Shown: positions 1-5,778 of the stretch, in pieces
Layout of the letters: every line of letters begins with the position of its first letter
Numbering within the stretch: the first letter of the stretch is position 1
DNA from: Leptospira sp. 96542
Lineage (GTDB): Bacteria; Spirochaetota; Leptospiria; Leptospirales; Leptospiraceae
Direction: 5' to 3'
NCBI GenBank assembly: GCA_029310945.1
Contig: JARJFC010000120.1
Span: forward strand, 1-5,923
DNA: 5,923 bases
Position numbers and translations under genes: made by a program
Notes under the pieces: generated by a model
Databases searched by the model: none
Told to the model about the DNA's origin: nothing
The model's input: only the letters and a program-made list of their open reading frames with translations

Positions 1-157
1 CGCGGAAACAGCGGCGCAATTTGAAGCAGATCTACACAAAAGACAGCCGAAAATTCAAAGTTAAATGAAAAATTAGTTCAGTTTTGACCTAACAAGGTAC
101 TTCTAACTAGTTGATTTTTAACGGGACTGAGTTCAGTTTCTGGTGCAACTCGACAGG
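1..157. other. AT-rich upstream intergenic region
   Basis: No supportable gene lies here. The first 20 or so bases are GC-rich and the rest is clearly AT-rich, so an upstream + strand gene may end at the left edge: frame 1 closes with TGA at 22-24, frame 2 with TAA at 62-64 and frame 3 with TGA at 66-68. Too little is present to choose between them. A 10-base direct repeat (AGTTCAGTTT) occurs at 75-84 and 130-139, and the second copy lies in a small inverted repeat (ACTGA-GT-TCAGT, 126-137). I saw no convincing terminator and no divergent minus-strand gene start. Confidence 0.5.
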
Positions 158-186
158 TGGTCAGAGACAGACCAAACAAATACAAT
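158..186 (+). promoter_or_regulatory. Putative sigma70 promoter of the sigma/anti-sigma genes
   Basis: A -35-like TGGTCA (158-163, 4 of 6 to TTGACA) and a -10-like TACAAT (181-186, 5 of 6 to TATAAT) are separated by an ideal 17 bases. Transcription would start near 193 and give a leader of about 60 bases before the sigma-factor ATG. The -10 box lies inside the Fur box, the usual geometry for iron repression. The -35 is weak, so the assignment rests mainly on spacing and on the overlap with the operator. Confidence 0.5.
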
Positions 187-199
187 ACGAATCATTATC
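181..199. promoter_or_regulatory. Fur box (iron-responsive operator)
   Basis: The 19 bases match the classical Fur consensus GATAATGATAATCATTATC at 14 of 19 positions, with the right ten bases (AATCATTATC) all identical. In the 7-1-7 view (TGATAAT-N-ATTATCA) positions 186-200 match 12 of 15 bases. It overlaps the -10 box and the presumed start of transcription of the sigma-factor gene. Iron-loaded Fur bound here would block transcription of the sigma/anti-sigma pair when iron is plentiful. Confidence 0.8.
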
Positions 200-237
200 A
201 ATAAACCCAGGGTAAGGGCCCGCAGCTCTCACTGAAT

Positions 238-243
238 AGAGGA
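238..243 (+). promoter_or_regulatory. Ribosome binding site of the sigma-factor gene
   Basis: AGAGGA lies 7 bases before the ATG at 251. It is a good Shine-Dalgarno match at a normal distance and fixes that start. It is the clearest ribosome binding site in the window; the other genes have weak ones. Confidence 0.7.
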
Positions 244-250
244 CGTCAAC

Positions 251-766
251 ATGTCGGCCAGCGGACTCGCACTCAACCAGCAAGTAGAAGCCCTGTACGG
301 GCACCATCATGGTTGGTTACGCCAGTGGCTGAGCAAAAAGCTTGGCGACAAGCACCAGGCTGCGGACCTGGCGCATGACACCTTCATGCGACTGCTGGTT
401 CGGGACGATGAGATTACGCTCCATGAACCCCGGGCTTTTCTGACGACGGTGGCGCAACGTGTGCTGTCCAACCACTGGCGCCGCCAGCAACTGGAGCGCG
501 CGTATCTGGAAGCGCTGGGGGAGTTGCCCCCTGCGGTTGTACCGTCGGAGGAGGATCGTGCCATCCTGCTGGAATCGTTGTTCGTGATCGACCGTCTGCT
601 TAACGGGTTGCCGACGCCAGTAAAGCGCTGTTTCTTACTGAGCCAGCTCGATGGTTTGAGCCACGCAGAGGTCGCACGGGAAATCGGGGTGTCCATCACC
701 ACCGTCAAACGCTACCTCGTCAAGGCGGCTCAGCACGTTTATTTCGGTGAGATGTCATCCGTCTGA
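251..766 (+). CDS. fecI: FecI-family ECF RNA polymerase sigma factor (iron starvation sigma)
   Basis: This 171-residue protein is a cytoplasmic sigma factor that directs RNA polymerase to the promoter of a ferric-siderophore receptor gene. Sigma region 2 covers about residues 13-80, with the FecI-like opening VEALYGHHHGWLRQWL, the core-binding stretch DLAHDTFMRLL (39-49) and the -10-recognition helix around PRAFLTTVAQRVLSNHWRR (60-78). Sigma region 4 covers about 104-160 and contains the helix-turn-helix LDGLSHAEVAREIGVSITTV (133-152) that reads the -35 element. Length and motif order agree closely with E. coli FecI as I recall it (about 173 residues, LSQLDGLTYSEIAHKLGVSI in the same place). 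There is no extra C-terminal domain. The anti-sigma gene follows after 4 bases, so the two are probably co-transcribed and translationally coupled. The gene is likely Fur-repressed through the box at 181-199, and its likely target is the promoter at 1850-1873. The family call is firm; the inducing siderophore is unknown. Confidence 0.95.
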   Translation: MSASGLALNQQVEALYGHHHGWLRQWLSKKLGDKHQAADLAHDTFMRLLVRDDEITLHEPRAFLTTVAQRVLSNHWRRQQLERAYLEALGELPPAVVPSEEDRAILLESLFVIDRLLNGLPTPVKRCFLLSQLDGLSHAEVAREIGVSITTVKRYLVKAAQHVYFGEMSSV

Positions 767-770
767 TTCC

Positions 771-1838
771 ATGTCTGACCATCCGCCTCGCGGCGATCAA
801 GCTTCCTCGCCCAACCTTGACGCTGCCCCCATCCCCCCGGAGGTCGCTCAACGCGCCGTCGAGTGGCTGATCCACCTGCAAGCCGAACCGGAGTGCCCGG
901 CACTGCGTTCCAAGTGGCAACGTTGGCATGCCGCGCACCCGGACCATGAACGCGCCTGGGAACGAATTGAAACCGTTCGTGGCCAAGTATTGGACCCACT
1001 GTCCAAACTACCGTCACCACTCAAATCCGCACTGGTCCGCGCTAGTCTGACTCCACCGCGTTCACCCGCACGTCGAAACGCGCTTGCCAGCGTGGCCGTG
1101 CTGCTATTCGCAGGCGGCGCGGCCTGGCTGACGCGGGAAGAGGCGGGTTGGGCCGAATGGGTGGCCGACTGGCGTACGTCCAAAGGGGAGCGCCGGACGG
1201 TCACACTCGCGGATGGCACCAAACTGACCCTCAACACCAGCACCGCGGTCAACATCAACTTCAGCGCGCACGAGCGGCGAGTACGCCTCGTCACCGGCGA
1301 GGTATTCATCAGCACGGCACACGACCGGATGCTTCGTCCGTTCCTGATCGAAACGCCCGAGGGTGAGGCTCAGGCGCTGGGCACGCGCTACACCGTGCGT
1401 TTGCACGACAAAGTGACGGAAGTCAACGTGATGGAGGGGGCGGTGCAGATCGAACCACGCCACGCTGCGGGACGAACACAGACCTTGCAGGCCGGTCAGC
1501 GGGCGAATTTCACTTGGCATGCCGTGACATCCCCATACGCGATGGACCCGAACAGCAACGCGTGGACCGATGGCTTCATCGTGGCCAAGGGCATGCGGCT
1601 GGCCGACTTCTTGGCTGAACTGAGTCGTTACAGCCCGGATGCACTGTCATGCGACCCCATGGTGGCGGACCTGCGTGTATCCGGCTCTTACCCGGTAGCC
1701 GACATCCACCAGGTACTGGACACGGTGAGTGCCATGCTGTCGTTGAAGGTTGAAACCGTCACCCGTTTCTGGGGTTGGCAGACCGTACGCGTCCGTCTGG
1801 TGCCCCGTCTGACGGCGCGTGGTTCACCGGTATCTTGA
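771..1838 (+). CDS. fecR: FecR-family anti-sigma factor / transmembrane signal transducer
   Basis: This 355-residue inner-membrane regulator receives the signal from the receptor's periplasmic domain and controls the sigma factor encoded just before it. Residues about 24-75 form the cytoplasmic anti-sigma domain (DUF4880-like, with EWLIHLQAEP and HPDHERAWERIE). One membrane segment follows at about 103-120, preceded by a twin arginine (R101-R102). E. coli FecR also has paired arginines before its hydrophobic segment. The periplasmic FecR domain spans about 135-245, and a DUF4974/STN-like tail about 268-342, with LSCDPMVADLRVSGSYP close to the corresponding stretch of E. coli FecR. The Gly-Thr pair in ALGTRYTVR (G204-T205) matches the site where Pseudomonas FecR-like proteins undergo self-cleavage. 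ATG 771 is preferred, 4 bases after the sigma stop; an in-frame GTG at 747 would add 8 residues and overlap the sigma gene. Neither start has a clear Shine-Dalgarno, which fits coupled translation. Confidence 0.93.
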   Translation: MSDHPPRGDQASSPNLDAAPIPPEVAQRAVEWLIHLQAEPECPALRSKWQRWHAAHPDHERAWERIETVRGQVLDPLSKLPSPLKSALVRASLTPPRSPARRNALASVAVLLFAGGAAWLTREEAGWAEWVADWRTSKGERRTVTLADGTKLTLNTSTAVNINFSAHERRVRLVTGEVFISTAHDRMLRPFLIETPEGEAQALGTRYTVRLHDKVTEVNVMEGAVQIEPRHAAGRTQTLQAGQRANFTWHAVTSPYAMDPNSNAWTDGFIVAKGMRLADFLAELSRYSPDALSCDPMVADLRVSGSYPVADIHQVLDTVSAMLSLKVETVTRFWGWQTVRVRLVPRLTARGSPVS

Positions 1839-1849
1839 TTCACTGCAAA

Positions 1850-1873
1850 AAAATATCCGTCAGGGTGGTCCGT
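1850..1873 (+). promoter_or_regulatory. Putative FecI-type ECF sigma promoter for receptor and PepSY genes
   Basis: In the 60-bp gap between the anti-sigma and receptor genes, AAAAT (1850-1854, end of a run of seven A) is followed after exactly 16 bases by CGT (1871-1873). This resembles the iron-starvation sigma (PvdS-type) box TAAAT-N16-CGT. It lies where cell-surface signalling loci place the sigma-dependent receptor promoter. Transcription would start around 1880, about 20 bases before ATG 1899 or 58 before ATG 1938. I saw no Fur box in this gap, so control would come through the sigma factor. The motif is short and the true recognition sequence of this sigma factor is unknown. Confidence 0.5.
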
Positions 1874-1898
1874 TTTTGTTTTTCGCGAGACATGGAGG

Positions 1899-4454
1899 AT
1901 GAGAGATCTCATCTTCAACCTCCGTACCCAATCTCGCATGGACCACACACGAATCACGGCATCCCGGCAGACGAACGCGGCAGAGCTCAAACGCAATGCA
2001 TTGGCTCGCGCCATCAGCCAGGCGACCCTTTGGGGTGCCGCCGCTTTGGCAAGCGCCGCCCTGCCAACGATGGCTTGGGCGCAAGCGACCGAAGCCCAAG
2101 CCCGGATCTACAGCATTCCGCCCGGGTCACTGGAAGACACTTTGAACCGTTTCGGGCGGGAGGCGGGCATCCTCTTGTCCTTCACCCCCGAAAACACGGC
2201 CAACCAGCGCAGTCCAGGCCTGCAAGGCAGTTACTCCGTGGAAGCGGGGCTGGCGAGCCTGCTCGCAGGCAGCGGCTTGCAAGCCACACGCCAATCCAAC
2301 GGCAGCTACGTGCTGACGAGGGCGCAAGGAGCAACAGGAGCTTCGGGTGAGGCCACGCTACCGAGGATAACCATCATTGCCAGCCGCGAGCAGGAAAGCC
2401 CCTGGAAGTCGGCTCCTGGCTATGTGGCCAAGCGCACGGCAAGCGCCACCAAAACCGACACGCCGACCATCGAGGCGCCCCAAGCCCTGAGTGTGGTGAC
2501 GCGCGATCAAATGGACGATCAAGGCGCAGCGCCGGCCCTGCAAGATGCCTTGCGCTACACCCCTGGCCTCATCGGCACCCGTGGCGTCAACCTGACCGAC
2601 GATTCGTTCAACCTGCGGGGCTTTGCCGCCGGCCTGGCGACATCATCGAACACACCTGTGTTTCGCGACGGCCTGCGTGAATCGCCCGCCATGTACGCGT
2701 CAACCGCGGAGCCATACGGTCTGGAGCGAATCGACGTGGTGCGCGGACCCGGCTCGGTCCTGTTCGGTCAAGTGGCACCGGGTGGCATCGTCAACGTGAC
2801 CTCCAAACGACCAACCGATGCACCGCTGCATGAGCTTGAGGTGCAGGCGGGTAGTCACAACCACAAACAAGTGGGCATGGATCTGGGTGGTCCGTTGGAG
2901 GAGGAAGGGGTTTGGAGCTATCGGCTCACCGCCATGGCGCGTGATGCCGACACGCAGACCGACCATATCCCCAACGATCGGGAATACCTCGCGGCGGCAC
3001 TGACCTGGCGACCGACGGTCGACACCTCTCTCACGCTGCTGGCGAGCTATCAGCACACCCTGACCGCCTACAACTGGGGCCTGCCCGTCGCAGGCTCGGT
3101 TCTGTCCAATCCGAATGGTCAGTTGCCGCGCAGCCTCTTTACAGGTGAACCGGGATTCGACAAGTACGACACCGAAACCACCTCCGTCGGCTACCAGTTC
3201 GAGCATCGATTCAGCGACACATGGCGTCTGCGGCAGAACGCACGCTATTTCCACTCAGACATGATCTGGAACTCGGCCTACGGCTCGGGCCTGCAGGCGG
3301 CCAACCAGCAGTTGCTCAACCGATTCGCGTTCATCCGAGCCGACGATTACGCGTCCTACAACGTCGACACCCAGGTGCACGCCAGTTGGCGCCACGGTGT
3401 GTTCGAGCACACCACGCTGACTGGGGTGGACTATTCCTTTGTGCCGTGGACACGCAATGAGCGGCGGGGCACGGTTGCAGCGCTGGACCTCTTCAATCCG
3501 AACTACGGCGCCACGATCACACCCAACGCGCAGCCCAGCCGCGTCCTCCAAACCGACACCACGCAGATCGGCATGTATCTGCAAGAGCAGATCAAGATCG
3601 ACAAACAGCTGGTGTTGGTCGCTGGACTTCGGAGCGACCGGGCGCGCAGCGATATCAGCGGGTACACGACCAATGGATCCGCTGGCAGTGCCAGGACGCC
3701 CGTGAACCTCCAAAACGAGGTCACGGCGACGACGGGCCGCGTGGGGGCCGTTTATCTGTTCGAGAGCGGTTGGGCACCTTATGTGAGTGCCGCCACATCG
3801 TTCGAGCCCGAATCGGGCAGCGTGGACTACAACAATCAGCCGTTCAAGCCCACCAGGGGGCTGCAGTACGAAGCCGGCCTGAAGTACGAGCCAGCGGGCC
3901 AGCCGCTGTCCGTGACGGCTGCCGTTTTTGACCTGACCCGGAACGATGTGCTGACCGCGGATCCAAACCACACGGGTTACTCGGTGCAAACCGGAGAAAT
4001 CAAATCGCGCGGCTTCGAATTCGAAGCCAAAGGCAAACCCACCCAAAACTGGGAGGCCATGGCGGCTTACACGCTGACCGACGTAAAGATCACACGCAGC
4101 AACAACGGTGATGAAGGCAAGTCCCCGGCGGGTGTGCCACGCCACAACATCGCCCTTTGGGGCACCTACCGGTTCCCGCAAGAAGCCCTGCGAGGCCTCA
4201 AGACGGGTGTGGGTGTGCGCCGGATCATGGGGACCAGCGGCTATGTGCTTGGCTCGACACCCACACCCGCTGAACTGCCAGATTACACCGTGGTCGACGC
4301 CATGATCGGCTTCGAACGGGACGCGTGGACCTACATGCTCAACATCAGCAACCTGCTCGACGAGACCTATGTGCAGTCCTGCTACTACGCGACCACCACC
4401 TGCTTTTATGGGGATGGCCGCAATGCAATCGCTCGCGCCATCTATCACTGGTGA
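1899..4454 (+). CDS. TonB-dependent siderophore receptor with STN signalling domain (FhuA/FoxA-like transducer)
   Basis: This 851-residue outer-membrane receptor imports a ferric siderophore using TonB energy and also signals substrate binding to FecR. A signal peptide has a basic n-region (KRNALARAIS, 31-40), a hydrophobic core and likely cleavage at AWA|QA after residue 61. The STN (secretin/TonB N-terminal) domain spans about 69-141, from IYSIPPGSLEDTLNRFGREA. A TonB-box-like stretch, LPRITIIAS, is at 154-162. The plug covers about 185-305, with APQALSVVTRDQM, DALRYTPGL and ERIDVVRGPGSVLFGQVAPG. The 22-strand barrel fills the rest and ends in the aromatic residue W851, as usual for outer-membrane insertion. 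The only two cysteines, C828 and C835 near the C-terminus, resemble the disulfide loop of FhuA-type hydroxamate receptors. The start is uncertain: GGAGG abuts ATG 1899 directly, and ATG 1938 (13 codons later, 838 residues) has no Shine-Dalgarno but gives a more ordinary signal peptide. Ferrichrome, ferrioxamine or another hydroxamate is the best ligand guess; a pyoverdine-type ligand is not excluded. Confidence 0.93.
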   Translation: MRDLIFNLRTQSRMDHTRITASRQTNAAELKRNALARAISQATLWGAAALASAALPTMAWAQATEAQARIYSIPPGSLEDTLNRFGREAGILLSFTPENTANQRSPGLQGSYSVEAGLASLLAGSGLQATRQSNGSYVLTRAQGATGASGEATLPRITIIASREQESPWKSAPGYVAKRTASATKTDTPTIEAPQALSVVTRDQMDDQGAAPALQDALRYTPGLIGTRGVNLTDDSFNLRGFAAGLATSSNTPVFRDGLRESPAMYASTAEPYGLERIDVVRGPGSVLFGQVAPGGIVNVTSKRPTDAPLHELEVQAGSHNHKQVGMDLGGPLEEEGVWSYRLTAMARDADTQTDHIPNDREYLAAALTWRPTVDTSLTLLASYQHTLTAYNWGLPVAGSVLSNPNGQLPRSLFTGEPGFDKYDTETTSVGYQFEHRFSDTWRLRQNARYFHSDMIWNSAYGSGLQAANQQLLNRFAFIRADDYASYNVDTQVHASWRHGVFEHTTLTGVDYSFVPWTRNERRGTVAALDLFNPNYGATITPNAQPSRVLQTDTTQIGMYLQEQIKIDKQLVLVAGLRSDRARSDISGYTTNGSAGSARTPVNLQNEVTATTGRVGAVYLFESGWAPYVSAATSFEPESGSVDYNNQPFKPTRGLQYEAGLKYEPAGQPLSVTAAVFDLTRNDVLTADPNHTGYSVQTGEIKSRGFEFEAKGKPTQNWEAMAAYTLTDVKITRSNNGDEGKSPAGVPRHNIALWGTYRFPQEALRGLKTGVGVRRIMGTSGYVLGSTPTPAELPDYTVVDAMIGFERDAWTYMLNISNLLDETYVQSCYYATTTCFYGDGRNAIARAIYHW

Positions 4455-4459
4455 AGCCC

Positions 4460-5701
4460 ATGATGCGGATTCGTCGGTTGCACTTCGTTCTGTTGCACCG
4501 CTACGTCGGACTGCTGATTGCGCTGTTCCTGGTGATCGCCTCGGTGACGGGCGGCTTGCTGGCTTTCAAGGACGAGCTGGATGCCTGGTTGGCACCGCAG
4601 CTGTTCGTCGCGGCATCGACGCCGGATGCACCTCTGCTCGATCCCTTCGACCTTCGCCAGAAAGTGGCGCAGCAGGTCGCCCCAAAGGGGCGGGTTGACG
4701 CGGTGGTTTTCAATTTGAAAGCAGGCTACACGGCCCGCTTCCCGATTGCACCGAATCCTGATCCGGAAACCGGAAAATTCTACGAACTGGACTATGACGA
4801 GGTGTTCGTGGATCCGCACACGGGTCAGATACAGGGCCGGCGGGCCCGTGACGCGATCAGCCTGCGCCCGGGGCAACTCATGCCCCTGGTCTTCCAGATC
4901 CACCACTCACTGGCCTTGCCTGGCGTCTGGGGTACCCTGCTGCTCGGCGTGGTGTCACTGCTGTGGACGCTGGACTGCTTCGTCGGCGCGTACCTGACGC
5001 TGCCCAAGGGCCGGCCATGGATGCCCAAATGGAAACAGGCGTGGCTGATCAAGTGGCATGCGGGTGTGTATCGCGCGACGCTGGACGTGCACCGAGCGGG
5101 TGGGCTGTGGCTTTGGGCGGTATTGCTGCTGTTCGCCTGGTCCAGCGTCATGTTCAACCTGCGCGAACCGGTCTTCCGACCTGTCATGGGCATCGTCTTT
5201 CCGTTTGACGATTCCTGGCGCAGTGTGCCCGTGCGACCGAAGCCGGTGCTGTCACCCGCACTCGGTTGGCGTGAGGCACACCTGGCAGCGCAGGTCGCGA
5301 TGCAGGACATGGGTCGATCGGTCGGTTTCAGGGTCGACCACGAAGAACGTCTGATGCTGGATCGACGCCGAGGGGTCTATGCCTACATGGTGCACTCGTC
5401 GGTCGATCTGCGGGACACCGTGGGCAACACCGCCTTGCTGATTGACGCCGACACCGGCGCTCCACGCGGCCACTGGTTGCCGACCGGCGGGGCATCTGGC
5501 AATACCGTCAGCAACTGGATGGGCGCACTGCACATGGCGCATGTATTTGGCTTGCCCTACCGCATCTTCGTCGCCCTGCTGGGCGTGGCTGTTTCTGTGC
5601 TGAGCGTGACCGGTTTCATGATCTGGTGGAAGAAATGCCACGCACGCGCACATGCCAAGACGACAAGCGAATTCAAACCGCTGCGCGATGAGCCTGTGTA
5701 G
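4460..5701 (+). CDS. PepSY-associated transmembrane protein (FoxB/PiuB-like siderophore-iron reductase candidate)
   Basis: This 413-residue inner-membrane protein belongs to the PepSY-TM family, whose member FoxB of Pseudomonas aeruginosa acts as a haem-containing reductase that releases iron from ferric siderophores. Four membrane segments are visible at about 15-36, 155-181, 213-233 and 367-390, with a large soluble loop between helices 1 and 2 and another between 3 and 4. Histidines next to the helices are candidate haem ligands: H13 (LLHRYVGL), H148-H149 (QIHHSLALPG), H200 (KWHAG), H211 (DVHRAGGLW), and H358 with H361 (ALHMAHVFGLPYR). PepSY-like segments end in VDPHTGQIQG (117-126) and IDADTGAPRGHWLP (328-341). 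ATG 4460 is chosen because GGTGA (4450-4454) lies 5 bases upstream; ATG 4463 fits equally well, and a GTG at 4451 would overlap the receptor stop by 4 bases. The 5-bp spacing to the receptor implies one transcript. Family membership is firm; the reductase role is inferred from context. Confidence 0.9.
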   Translation: MMRIRRLHFVLLHRYVGLLIALFLVIASVTGGLLAFKDELDAWLAPQLFVAASTPDAPLLDPFDLRQKVAQQVAPKGRVDAVVFNLKAGYTARFPIAPNPDPETGKFYELDYDEVFVDPHTGQIQGRRARDAISLRPGQLMPLVFQIHHSLALPGVWGTLLLGVVSLLWTLDCFVGAYLTLPKGRPWMPKWKQAWLIKWHAGVYRATLDVHRAGGLWLWAVLLLFAWSSVMFNLREPVFRPVMGIVFPFDDSWRSVPVRPKPVLSPALGWREAHLAAQVAMQDMGRSVGFRVDHEERLMLDRRRGVYAYMVHSSVDLRDTVGNTALLIDADTGAPRGHWLPTGGASGNTVSNWMGALHMAHVFGLPYRIFVALLGVAVSVLSVTGFMIWWKKCHARAHAKTTSEFKPLRDEPV

Positions 5702-5778
5702 GTGGGCTGGCTGATCCCGTGCGACCGGGGTGAGCTCAGATGACGCCCGTCGGCTGGCTTCCTGCGTAAGATGCATGC
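5702..5778 (+). promoter_or_regulatory. Short spacer with possible weak dbpA promoter
   Basis: This 77-bp spacer separates the siderophore operon from the helicase gene. The only inverted repeat I see is CCCG-6-CGGG (5716-5729), with no T-run after it, so no intrinsic terminator can be called. GGCTGGCT occurs twice (5705-5712 and 5752-5759). TAAGAT at 5767-5772 (4 of 6 to TATAAT) is a possible -10 box and would place the transcript start at about 5779, on the helicase ATG itself. No matching -35 is evident. Confidence 0.25.

Noticed and set aside
28..37. AGATCTACAC, a 10-base match to the Illumina P5 adapter
   Set aside because: It is internal rather than at the edge, the flanking bases do not continue the adapter, and a 10-base match to some adapter stretch is expected by chance in a window this long.
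1..68. C-terminal tail of an upstream + strand gene
   Set aside because: All three forward frames are open from the edge to stops at 22-24, 62-64 and 66-68, and none gives a recognisable protein end, so no CDS is called.
1775..2350. 191-codon + strand reading frame across the fecR-receptor junction
   Set aside because: It lies in another frame over the end of fecR and the receptor's signal peptide and STN domain; its Arg/Pro/Ser-rich translation is typical of a shadow frame in GC-rich DNA.
3255..4448. 397-codon minus-strand open frame opposite the receptor barrel
   Set aside because: It mirrors a clear receptor gene, has Gly/His/Val-rich low-information sequence and no recognisable domain; long antisense frames are common in GC-rich genes.
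4325..4459. N-terminal extension of the PepSY protein from ATG 4325
   Set aside because: This part overlaps the end of the receptor gene in another frame and reads as nonsense before the membrane segment; ATG 4460 has a suitable ribosome site.
5702..5778. Rho-independent terminator after the PepSY gene
   Set aside because: Only a 4-bp stem (CCCG/CGGG) is present, with no following T-run.
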